Of a DNA stretch of 64,000 nucleotides, positions 33,013 to 44,169 are shown piece after piece. Position numbers and translations under genes: made by a program. Source of the DNA: Adiantum capillus-veneris (lineage: Eukaryota; Streptophyta; Polypodiopsida; Polypodiales; Pteridaceae). How positions within the stretch are numbered: the stretch's first letter is position 1; each line of letters begins with the position of its first letter. The notes below the pieces were generated by a model, which did no database searches, was not told the origin of the DNA, and saw nothing but the letters and a program-made list of their open reading frames with translations. The DNA is taken from the NCBI GenBank assembly GCA_014529385.2, contig CM043944.1:64810248-64874247 (forward strand). Direction: 5' to 3'.

Positions 33013-35666
33013 TGAGGCGGTCCGGGGTGGGCAACAAGAGAGGCGACCTCTAAACACCCCTCAAGGCTCCCGTGTTGCTCAATTGGGGCTGGGGGCAACC
33101 ACAAGCACAACACAACAACCAACCCACAACTTAACCCAAACAAGATAGGGGCACCACCTAGTTAGAGAGCGAACTAGGGCGCAAAAGAGGAGAATCCCTT
33201 AACAATACAAGCGAGAAGGAAGGGTACACTATCACTAATTTAAATGCTACAAATACACACACCAAACACACACACACACACATACACACAAAAGAGAGAG
33301 ATCTTTGTTCAAGAATTTAGCTTCAATTTTAATGATTGACGTGGGTGTATGAACAGCTTGGAGGAGAGTCAAGAGACACGATTAAGTTTGATGATGTTGC
33401 AATCTACACATTATCTTAGGGTTATGGGAGACCTCTCACCATACAACCCTCTTATAATATTTTCCCAAGCAACAAAAACAAGCACAAGAGCTCTTGAGTC
33501 ACATACAAGCAGATACTACAAAAGGATCTCAAAATGAAAACGCGTCACCTTAAACTAAACAAGATGAGGTTGCCAAGCGTGAATTGGGGAGATTCAATAG
33601 ATTTTTGACCTGCGATTTGCACCCAACTTATTGATTAAATTGATGCGCAAGAGTAGGTACAACTTTGATTGGAAGTTATGAATCACTCACTCCCTTGCAA
33701 TGTTACAACTAGCTCAAAGAAGCTTTCTATACACCACATGTAATGGTGCATAGAGAGCTCACTCTCACTCCCTGAAACTAAGATGGTGAATGGTACACTC
33801 AAAGTAGTGAGCAATAGTGTAGAGATCCTACCATTTACAAAGGAAGAAGGGCTCTATTTATACGTGAGGAGATCCCTAATTAGGATTATACCTAATCAAC
33901 ATTTTCATAGAAAACCATGTTTATGAATTTTTTTATATATTCTTATGAGAGTGGAGCTCTCTTGTCTCTTGCGTCACATGGATGTGTGCTCAAGAGGAGA
34001 GAATTATTGAGGTGAAATAGAAAAGATTCTAGAGAGGTGAGTGATATTTTGTGTGAGGTTGCCTACTCCACGGTAGAGTAGAGTAGGTGCAGTTTACAAA
34101 AAAAGGGTTAGTAGTTAGTGTTAGTAGTTTGAAGTTAGTAGGATGGGGTAAAATAACATGGCATATTTACTCAAGGTGCATTATATGATTTATACAATGA
34201 TAAAAAGTAAGAGAAGGATGAGAATATACACAATTTGGTGGAAACCCCAAGATGTAAATGAAATTTTTCACCTTCTCCTTCGGTGAATGAAGCAGTTGTA
34301 GAACTTTGTCGGTGCAGTTCTTGTGACCATGGGAAAGTTGAATTCTCCATGATCAAACTCCTCCTTTTGCAGGGCTTGAGCTTGGTTATTTGCTGATTTT
34401 TTCTCTTTGTATGAAAGGATGAAGAGGTTATGGTAATATGAATTTGATTGTACAGAGAGAAATTGAGCTATATGTGTGTAGAGATGATAATCTTTTGAGC
34501 TATGGAGTAAGGAGAGATAGAAATGGTGAAGAATATGAAGAAAGCCATGAAAGTTGTAGGTTTAAGTGAGGGATGGAGAGGAATGAGTGTATGTGTGTGG
34601 AAGTGGGAAAGGAGGTGAGAGAAGACTATGGGTTACATTGTGAGAAAAGTGGGCAGACCGGGGTCCACTCAAAAAATCCTATCTCACTGCTGGTAGCTCC
34701 AAAAATCATGAAAACATTTGAGGTGATTATTCAGATTGTGGGCTACATTTTCTCTATTGATTACTTCTTCAAATTCCGAGCGAAAATAGGTGCCAAAATA
34801 CTCACCAAAAAGCCTGTTTTTTATGCTTGCAAAAGTCTTTTAGTGGCCCCCTCATTTGTTGAATTTGTACAATGTATCCAAGAGTGAGCCCCTCCTTTGT
34901 CATATCATAATACAAAGAATCCAAGTTGCCCTTTACACATGCATGGAGGAGGATTATTGGTGAATAAAGCAATATATATATGGTGGGACTAGTGTATGGA
35001 CTATTCATGGATTTTAGCTCAATGAGCACATGGTGTTAGAATAATGAATAAAAATAATTTAAAAAAATATGGAAGAATTATGGATATGGAAAGATATTGA
35101 AATCATATGATATGGTCCCTCTTTGTATTATTTTGGATGAAAGAGGAAAAGGTATGCAAGTAAATGAAAATAATATAATAAACATGACTAAGAAAGTAGA
35201 AATCAATTTTTTTGTTTTCACGAGAGTGAGAGTGAAAATGTGGGGGTGATTTGTATAAAAGAAGAATATGAGGTTAGAGTATGTACACATTGGCAAAGAA
35301 TACACTTATGGTGCAAGAGGATGAAAGAAGGCATACATAAGTTTAATAAAACACACACCTAGGTATAAATATTTAAATAAAATATCAAAATAATTATAAA
35401 AATCTCTATATTTAGGCGATATATATAATGAAATATTTACACACAAAGGCCATAATATACATTTTTTAATTATTTTTAATTATTTTTGGCTCAACTAGCC
35501 CAATAACTAGCTAATTGAGGGTTTTTAAGAAAATATGGAAAAAGTCCCCTAACTCACACACACCTATGTACAGTGAGATGGTAGGGATAGCCATAGTGTT
35601 TGGGTGAATTTGGTAGGGTGGGGTAGCTCACTATGACAATTTTGAATAGCCGAAAAACGGCTATCA
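33013..35666 (-). repeat. 3' LTR of element 2
   Basis: Minus-strand ends are TGATAGCCG at 35,666 and CGCCTCA at 33,013, about 2.65 kb. A TATA box (TATTTATA on the plus strand) lies at 33,855-33,862. It is diverged from the LTRs of the complete copy in the middle but shares both ends and the TATA region. Confidence 0.85.
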
Positions 35667-35694
35667 TTAGCCCTCCCCCAGGATGATGGTATAT

Positions 35695-37047
35695 TCATGT
35701 ACCATCATAAAGCATCTTTTCCAAAGACAGTGCTTCAGAGTTCCTGACAAGATCTTTATTGTTTGGCCCCTCGGCATTTTGACTGGAGTTACATTTATGC
35801 TTCATAGAGAAATACTTACATGAGATAGCTGCCTTTTGGCAGATCTTTGGTAGATCCTTTGGTAGAAGGCGACTCAAATAAGGCTTCAAGCGATACCCGT
35901 TTACCTTCCTGGAGTGCTCTTTCCCATTCAAGTCCGTAAGCTGATAGTAACTTGAGTTGAAAGCCTTTTTGACTATGTATGACCCCTGCCATCTAGTTTC
36001 AAATTTGGCATCAAAACAATTATCGAGTCGATTGTCATACCTTAGCACCAGATCTCCTTCATTGATGCCTTTGTCCTTTAGTTTCTTGTCGAGCTTTTCT
36101 TTCACCTGCGTAGCTTTCCTCTTGTAGCACTCGTATGTTGCTTCTCTTTTCCACTCAAGCTCAGCTAAAGTAAGAAGTCGATCCATCCATGCTTCTTGAT
36201 CATCTTGTGCTGCTTTGCCATGAAGTCGCATTGTTGGAATGTTGAGCTCAATTGGTTGTAAAGCCTCTTGACCATAGACCAGGTGAAACGGTGTAAACTC
36301 CGTGTCTTCCCTATATGTGGTTCGATACGCCCACAAGGCACCATCCAAGCAGTCATCCCACAACTTTTTCTTGTTTCTCACCATCTTTCTAATGATGCCT
36401 GCAATGACACCATTAGCTTTTTCTATGAGACCATTTGACTGGGGATAGTAGGGTGTACTGTGACGATGTAGAATGTGAAGTTCTTCACAGACTTCTGTGA
36501 GCAAGCCCTTCCTAAACCATGGACCTTTATCAGAAACAATCTCCAAAGGTGTGCCAAATCTACAACAAATGTGAGTGTAGACGAATTTTCTCACTGTCCT
36601 CTCGTTTACCTTTGCTACATTTTGTGCTTCCACCCACCTAGTCATATAGTCTACAGCCACTAGAATGTAGAGTTTACCATTTTTTGTCCTAAGCAGAGGA
36701 CCCATAGCATCAATGTCCCACTTTTCAAAGGGTCCATTTGCAAGCACAATTTGCCTTGGACCATAAACCAATCTTCATTTCCCATTTACCTGACAATTGT
36801 GAAAATTTTTACACCAATGTTGGACATCCACATGCAGACTTGGCCAAACATACCCCGCAAGCAAAATCTTCTTCACAGTTAATTCTTGGGCAAAATGACC
36901 GTCACATGTTTCTTCATGCAAACTTTTTAGAATGGATGGGATTTCCTCAATATTTGGTACTCTTCTACACACTTGATCCTTCCCTCTTTGGTAGAGGGAT
37001 CCTTCTAGGAAGAGATACGTGCTTGCCTTCTTCATGAGTCTCCTCTT
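35695..37047 (-). pseudogene. Element 2 integrase
   Basis: The zinc domain is present but its CxxC reads CKNFHNCQ, so one zinc-binding Cys is lost. A stop follows at about 36,774 (the other copy reads GNRR). The core has KWDIDAMGPL, VSDKGPWFRK and NGLIEKANG, so the DDE residues remain. The C-terminal domain and a tail ending MLYDGT are intact. Another stop lies between the preceding RNase H and this part at 37,048. Confidence 0.9.
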
Positions 37048-38469
37048 CTAAGCCTTCGTGAAGTCTTGTGGAAACTCACCATCCAAAATGTAGCCAATAA
37101 TGGGAGTCAATGACTTCAATCCCTGGTATCTTGGTTGCTTCATAGCAGTTGCCACCATGATGATCTGCACTTCTTTCTCAACACATGTAACTGCTTGTTG
37201 TGCAAGTAAATCGGCATCTTCATTTTGTCTCCTAAGAATATGATATAGTTGCACTTCTTCAAACTGATTAAATAGCCTACGAATGGCAAGAAATTTTGTC
37301 CTTAGGTTTTCATTCTTGCATGCCCAAATGCCTAAAATTTGCTTCACAATGAGAAGTGCATATCCCTTTACCATGAGACGTTCTATACCTTGGCCAATGC
37401 ATATCTTTAAACCATGAAGTAGTGTGTCATATTCTGCTCCATTGTTGCTAGTTGAACCTGGTAGATTGACCTTCTCTTTCATGACCACCTCTCCACTTGG
37501 GTTGAGTAACACTAGCCCTCCCCCTGCTTTTCCTGTGGCTCGCCGAAAAGCTCCATCAAAGAACAAGGTAAAAGCATTCAGAATACTTTTTCGTGGTGGC
37601 AATGGTAGGGTCTTTACTAGAGGCACCTTAATTTCCTTCTCATGTATCCTATAAGTGAGAATCCCTACCAATTGTGCACGCACAGTAATATCTTCTACCT
37701 TGAAAGAGTATTAGAACTCTTGCAACTCCATAATCCACTTTGAGATCCTAGTACTAAGATTCATTTGAGATGACACCCAAGGGAACAAATTTTTTGCAGT
37801 GAGAATTACAAAAGGTTTTGGTAGCAGGTAGGATCTAAACTTTCTCACCGCAAACATGAGAGAATGCATCATGAGTTCTGCTTCTGTGTAGCCTCTCTCC
37901 AAAGCATTCATGAGCCTACTAGCAAAGTAGATGGGTCGCATTCTGGTACTGTGGGGATCTTGTTGTAGCAACACAGCACCAATTGTTTCCCTTCCAACAC
38001 TAGAGGTAACAAAGAATGTGTACTCCCAACAAGGAGGCATGAGTGTTGGTAGCTCTGACAAAATGACTTTAATGTTACAAAAGTACTCTTCAAGCTTATC
38101 AGACCATGCTAAGTGAATAAAGTGTGACATATACTTCACCTTTTGAATGAATGAGATGACCTCTTTGAGATTCTTGGGTGATGGGAGCTCAATAAGAGCC
38201 TTTACCTTTGAAGGATCCACCTCAATGCCTTTATAGGAAACCTTGTGACCAAGCAAGATCACTTCATCCTCACCTATGTGACACTTGTCGGGGTTGAGTT
38301 GACCTCCCATGTCATAGAGCTTCTTTAAACCTTCTTCTACCCTTTGTAGATGCAATGATTTTGAGCTATAAATGAAAAAATCATCAATAAAAACCCTAAT
38401 GGACTTTCCAAATAATGCTTGAAACACCATGTTCATGAAGCGTTGGAAAGTTGCAGGAGCATTTGTCAA
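37048..38469 (-). pseudogene. Element 2 RT C-terminal part and two RNase H domains
   Basis: The frame 38,469-37,711 carries TNAPATFQRF, VFIDDFFIY and the RT-linked RNase H (ETIGAVLLQQDP). A CAA-to-TAA type stop at 37,711 and a small indel precede the second RNase H frame (37,683-37,048: FFDGAFRRATGKAGGGL, NNGAEYDTLLHGL, VKGYALLIVKQ). There the Glu position reads NNGAEYD and the second Asp (GDALL in the other copy) is GYALL, so the second RNase H is probably dead as well. Confidence 0.85.
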
Positions 38470-39752
38470 GGAGTGATGAAGGTTGTTTTCAACTGATCTT
38501 TCAATGCGATACCTATTTGAAAGTAACCCGAGTAGCCGTCACACACAGTGTACTTCTCATGACCATCTACCTTATTTAGCATCTCATCTTGAAATGGGAG
38601 GAGAAAGTGATCTCTTTTTGTTGCCTCATTGAGTGGACGGTAATCCACACACACCCTCCACTTGTCGTTTTTCTTAGGAGTGACAACAATGGGAGAGACC
38701 CACTCTGAATTCTCCACTGGATAAATGGAACCTTCTACTAGAAGCTTTCTTACCTCCTTGAGTAAAGCCTGCTCCTTGATGACTCCTAGCCTTCGTAGCT
38801 TCTGAGCCTTAGATGTGGCCTCTGGCTTCAACTCAATTTTGTGTTGAACATCATCTACTCCACTCACATCGGTGTAGTCTTTAGCAAAAAGCCTAGGAAA
38901 TTTCCTTAGCACACATTTGAACTCCTCTCTTTCGTCCTTTGTAAGTGTTGTAGACAACATACCTTCTAACATTCCTTCATCCTGCACATTTTGGTTCTCT
39001 TGGGAACCTACCTCTTCCAAACCTGGGCAAGAGGTCTCTTGGTTGTTTGGCTTAAACCTTACTCCCATGACTTCGATGGAAGACTCCTCTTCAGTAATGC
39101 TGCCGCTACTTTCTCCTTCTGAAGTGCTATCGGTCCAGCCTTCCTCCGTCTCACTTTGAGATGATTCTTCATGGAGCTCCTCTTGGCGTTGCTCCTTCAT
39201 GTCAAAGACAGCCTTCTTATGATTGTCATTCCTGCAAATTAATTTTACACTCTCCCAATCCTGCAAAGCTCGCATTTTCATTAGCCATGGTCTTCCTAGG
39301 ATAAATGGATAACCACTTCCCTTGGTCGACATAACATAAAAATCCACCGCCTTCTTAATGCCAAAGGTCTCTACAAAAACATTTTTACAAATGGCTACAC
39401 ACTTAGCTTTGCTATTGTTTGCCATCTTCACTTTGATTTCAGGTGTCTCATGGATGTGCATGCCTAGTCTTTGCATGAGTCCCTCTGTCATGATGCAAAT
39501 TTGTGCACCCCCATCCACTAGACCTTTCCTAACCAATATTCCTTTGATGTAACAATCTAGCACAGGTGTAATATCCTCATTCCTTTTAGCATGTGCAATT
39601 TTTACAACAGGAACACTCTCTTTTATCTTTCTCCTAGTGCTAACTGCCTTCGTTAAATCCCTCCTAACTTGTGGGCATAATGCAAGAAACTGATGCCATG
39701 AGATATCAGGACCCTTACCTCTCATGTCTTCCAATAAGTTGTATGGAGCCAT
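38466..39752 (-). pseudogene. Element 2 protease and RT N-terminal part
   Basis: The protease region has LVDGGAQICIMTEGL; an acidic linker follows; then RT motifs WRVCVDYRPLN and VCDGYSGYFQIGI. Compared with the complete copy, a deletion of about 37 nt after TTFITP removes the residues that give WGCYAFRVMPFGL there and shifts the frame. Confidence 0.9.
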
Positions 39753-39787
39753 ACCATGTCCAAAAGGGAAGTCTTGGAGGTTGATAC

Positions 39788-39797
39788 TGATAGCCGT
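39788..39797 (+). repeat. First 10 bp of a Tat-family LTR, target of element 3
   Basis: TGATAGCCGT is the family LTR start. It is cut off by the complete element beginning at 39,798 and resumes at 50,863 with CCGTTTTACGGC. The CCGT on both sides is the probable target-site duplication. Confidence 0.75.
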
Positions 39798-42399
39798 TGA
39801 TAGCCGTTTTTCGGCTTTCCATAATTGCCATAGTAAGCTACCTCACCCTATCAAATCACTCAAACATTTTGGTTATCCCTACCATTTCACTGTACATAGG
39901 CGTGTGTGAGTTAGGGACTTTCTCCATATTTTCTTAAAAACCCTCAGCTAGCTTGTCACTGGGCTAGTTGAGCAAAAAAATATAAATATAAATTATATAT
40001 ATATATATATATATTATGGCCCATTTGTGTGTAAATATTTCATTGTATATAGGGCCTAAATAAAAGGATTTTTCATAATTATTTTGGTATTTATTTAAAT
40101 ATTTCTACCTATGGTGTGTTATTTATGCTATGTACATTGACTCACCATTACCATATTTTTTCTTACCATTTTGCATACTCTTTATTCCATATAAAAATAA
40201 TTTCATGCAAGATTCTCTTATTTTTGGTGTAACTCCATCCCAACAAAAATCCAAAAAAACTAGTTTTATTTATGTGTATATTTTTTCACTATTGTGATTT
40301 TTCCTTCCTACATCTATTCTCTTTTACTCTCATAAATTAGAACACCAAAAATATTCATTTTTTTATGGTAGACTTATAATGAGAGAGATTTATTTTGACC
40401 CCTTTATATTATTTCCACCTATATTATTTATATTTGACATGTACATACTTTTTTAGACCCCTCAATATTTGATTTTCTTAGTTGTACTATTCACTTATAT
40501 CATGATCTCAACAATATCTTCAATTACAGACCTACCAAATAAGTTCAAGGGTATGTGGCATGTATGCATGCACCATGGGGAGCTCACTCTTGGAGGTATT
40601 CAAAAGAATCATCCAAAGAAGGACCTCACAAGGACCTTGTGTAATGGAAAAAACAGTCGGTTTTGCTAAATTTTTAAAGATCACATGCTTCCCGAATTTG
40701 AAAAGGTGATACAAACAAAAGTTTTAGCTCGTGAGCTGAACTTTCATCTCAAATTTTTTCATATTTTTTTGAGCTACGAGTTGTGAGCTATGATTTTATT
40801 GGTGGACCCCAGTTTGCCCATGCTATGCAGCCACACTCCCTCTTCCGCTTTATCATTTTCCTTTTTCACACACACTCCTCCCTCTCTTTCCCACTCCCAA
40901 ACCTGCAACTCCCATGTCTTAATTCACCCTTTTCACCATTGCCACATCTCTCACACCTCCATAGCCTTCATCCTCCATTTTTACACCCTATGTGTCCCCT
41001 TTTCTCTCTACATATATGTCCATATTAGCATACTCTCTTCAGCTTTGTAAAGAACTTCAAAAAATCAGCAAAAATCCAAGGATAACCTCTGCAAATGAAG
41101 GCTTTTATCATGAATTTTTCAAGGTTTGAAATAACATAGCTTCATCGACACGCGCTGCTTCGCCATGCTGACTGCTTCTTCTTCCGGTGCTGTAAAGAGG
41201 TGAATGTCAACTTCTCCAAAGCTTCAACGTCTCTTTACAAGCTCATCCCTTGTCTAACTTTTATCATCATATATCTCTCCATTTGGTGAATGATTTTGTA
41301 AATATTTTTGAGTGATAATTACTAACTACTAACCACTAACCTTATTGTAAAATACACCCTCTACTAGAGTAGGCACTCCCCAATTATTCACTCAATCCTC
41401 TCTCCTTTCATCCTCAATAATTCTCTTCCCTTGAGCCCACATCCATGTGACTCAAAGGACAAGAGAGACCCACCCTCATAAAAAAAATAAAAATATGCAT
41501 TATCTTTTATTCCTTCAAATAAACTTGATTAGGCCTAATCCTAATCGGGGCTTCTAAAACCTATAAATAGAGCCCTTCTCTCCCTTGTAAAAGATCACAT
41601 GATCACACTACACCACACCATTCTCAACACTTAACACACCACTCTTCAAGCCTAGTTGTGTAGAGTGTGTGCATCGCGAGTTCTCTATTTCATCATTACA
41701 CATAGGTGCATGGAGAAGCTTGAAGTTAGTTATGCCATCTAGAGGAGTGGAGTGTATGCCATACTCTTCACCACACTTGTAGCCTACTCTTGTGCATAAA
41801 TAAGATTTATAGTTTTGGGTGCAATTGTATGCTGCAACTACGACTCTTCTCTCCAAATTGACTTGATAAGTTGGCTAATCAGGTGATTGAAGGTATATTG
41901 TCCTTGAAGTTTGTTGTGCCATTTCATTCTTGGTGGTTTGAGGGCTTGTTGAATTGTTTGCCTAAAAGGTCAATTGTAAGAGGGTGCTCGGTGAGAGGGC
42001 TCCCGTGACCCTAAGACAATTTGTGTATTGGCAACAAGGTCAAGTTTTGTGTTGTCTCTCTATTTCTCATCGAGCTTTGTGTGCATCTAGTCTTTAAGGC
42101 TAAGACTGAGTTGCTTAAGATGATTTGTGCTCTTTACCTCTCTCTGGCGTGGTGAATGTTTTTGTTTGGTGTGTGTGGCTATCTTGCATTCCCCTCTCTT
42201 TGTGCGTTTGAGTACAAGGAAATATCACGTGTGTCCTAGTTCGCATCTACAACTAGGTGGTGCCCTTTTCTTGTTTGGTTTCTGGCTGTGGGTTGTTGTT
42301 GTCTCTGATTGTGCTTTCCCCAGCCCCAATTGAGCAGCATGGAAGCCTCGAAGGGTGTTTAGAGGCCACTCTTCTTGTTGCCCGCCCCGGACCGTCTCA
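39798..42399 (+). repeat. 5' LTR of element 3
   Basis: It starts TGATAGCCGTTTTTCGGC and ends CGGACCGTCTCA. A TATA box (TATAAATA) lies at 41,562-41,569, with the presumed transcript start shortly after. The first bases form a small hairpin (AGCCG-TTTTT-CGGCT with shared ends). AT-rich blocks near 39,980 differ in length from the 3' LTR. Confidence 0.9.
41562..41569 (+). promoter_or_regulatory. TATA box in the element 3 5' LTR
   Basis: CCTATAAATAGAGCCCTT is a strong plant TATA context. The same sequence occurs in the 3' LTR at 50,026-50,033, and inverted versions (CCTATTTATAGG) occur in LTRs A, B and C at 53,261, 56,095 and 59,289. Confidence 0.8.
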
Positions 42400-43010
42400 A
42401 ATTGGTGCCCCTAGTGAGGACGGCTTATGTATTTTTGTGAAGGTTCAACCTTTAGCATAATCAAGTAGCTTGCATGAATCAAGAGAATTTGTATGATCCC
42501 TTCATTCCCATTGCAAGGCAAAAGGTACACATAATTGTTAGTACTAAGTTGCAATTTCAACGTGTAATCCGTAGAATTTTAGGTCCTCTTAGGTTGGCAG
42601 AGATAAACGCATCAGCAAATCCTTTTATTTTGCCTCTCATTAGGTACGACCTTAGTTTGGACGTCTATATTTTTGTTTTGTTTTAAGAATTAGGTCATGC
42701 ATAGACCATGGATAATGGCCCAAGAATAGAGGTTTTCCCCTTTCATTTCACTCCACACATTAGAATAAACATTGCAATTAAAGAAAAATCCATTTTCAAC
42801 AACGTATGGTGTTCATGTTTGGTGCGCAAAGAGTAGGAGAAATTCTCGCATCACCAAACCCTGTCAGCCTGCCTCTTATTGATTATCATAGGTCATTTGA
42901 TGTGAATATTTTTATTTTGTTGTAGAATAGATTGCAATTTAGAAAACATTATTGTGTAAATTTTTTAAGAAAGAAAAACAAAAACGTGTTGTCACTTTGA
43001 AACCGATTCA
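42400..43010 (+). other. Primer-binding region and untranslated leader of element 3
   Basis: Directly after the LTR comes ATTGGTGCCCCTAGTGAGGA. TGGTGCCCC at 42,402 has the TGG expected opposite a tRNA CCA end, but I cannot name the tRNA. The remaining 590 bp before the gag ATG hold no supported gene. Confidence 0.55.
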
Positions 43011-44169
43011 ATGGAGGCCCAACGCCAAATGTCCGGATATCCTCTTTTCTTGGGAGAGCCTGGAGAGGATGCAAAATTATTTTTAGCAAATTTCAAGATG
43101 TCTTGTGGTATCAAGAGGATAGTAACTGATCAAGAACGTGTAGAGATGTTTGAGGTGGTCCTTATGAAAGATGCTAGCACTTGGTTTGACTCTTTGCCTG
43201 AGAAAGTTAAAGGGAATTACACGGAGATACTTCTTTGATCCCCAAAACACTCAAAAGCTATGGCAAGACATTGTTTCTCATAATCAAAAAGACTTAGATG
43301 ACTACTACTTGTACAAGCAAGAGTTTCTACGTCTTTGGGCTGTATGGGTGAGAAATGTTGCTAACCCTTGTGATGGTGCAGAGTTCCTAAAGAAGGAGAG
43401 TTTCATAGCCGGACTCTTTCCTGGAACCTTTGAAGCAGCTGAAACTAGGGCTGCTGAGAATTATAGGAAACTCAAGTGCTTAAAGGGGGAGGTTCCAATA
43501 GAAGGTCTTAGACCCAAAGGTAAGTCACAAGCATCAACATCTAGGGAGCTTCCTGAGGTAACGGCGGAAGTGATTGAAAAGTTAAATGAATCTTTAAGTA
43601 GCTTGTCAATTCACCTTGCACAAGCTACAGGTCCAAAAGGACAAGCAAGGAAGTCTGAAGAGCGAGATCCCCGACCTAGGAGAGTCTTACAATGTTGGAA
43701 TTGCGGAGAGTCTGGACATGGGATGTATAATTCTCCTTGGCTCCATGGGGAGCCAGGGAGACCTAACTTGAATTACCCAGTGATGAATGCAGGTAAAGGA
43801 ACTAGTCAGCAACCACGGCTTCTACAAAGGCCAAATGGAGCAAGACCACCTCCACAAGGAGTGGAAGGAGTTCCACCTTTGCTAGACCCAAATGTGCATG
43901 TGGTAGAGGTGACAAATTCAAAAGAGATTGACATGGAAGCAAATGGCATTAAGTGTGGCCGTGGAAAAGGGAAGGAGAAAGAACGTGTCACATCACAAAG
44001 TGATCATGGAAGAGAAAAGAAGACAAAGGAGACCAAGGAAACTAAGAGGACTCGACGTCGTATCAATCTCCAAGACTTCCCTCTTGGACATGGTATGGCT
44101 TCATACAACCTATTGGAAGACATGAGATTTAACGGTCCTCATATCTCATGGCCTCAGTTTCTTGCATGA
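43011..44169 (+). pseudogene. Element 3 gag with CCHC-like knuckle
   Basis: The ATG at 43,011 opens FLGEPGEDAKLFLANF and ASTWFDSLPEKVKGNY, a typical gag core. A frameshift near 43,230 moves the frame to QNTQKLWQDIVSHNQK, which runs to TGA at 44,167-44,169. The knuckle CWNCGESGHGMYNS has Ser where the last Cys of CX2CX4HX4C should be. The end of this frame (YNLLEDMRFNG) is the linker to protease; the stop replaces a Leu codon present in element 2 (TTA to TGA). Confidence 0.85.

Larger units (their letters stand above)
33013..39787 (-). mobile_element. Tat-like Ty3/gypsy element, minus strand, 5'-truncated (element 2)
   Basis: From right to left: end of gag-pro linker, protease, RT, RNase H, second RNase H, integrase, polypurine tract (35,682-35,667) and 3' LTR (35,666-33,013). 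It matches the complete plus-strand copy (39,798-50,862) from that copy's position about 44,066 onward. Homology stops exactly at 39,787, where an LTR start (TGATAGCC) begins, so gag and the 5' LTR are missing. Confidence 0.9.

Noticed and set aside
40783-41050. Overlapping Ser/Pro/His-rich ORFs in LTRs (also 49,247-49,549)
   Set aside because: They occur at the same place in the plus-oriented LTR copies, overlap each other in two frames, and lie upstream of the LTR TATA box in the U3 region.
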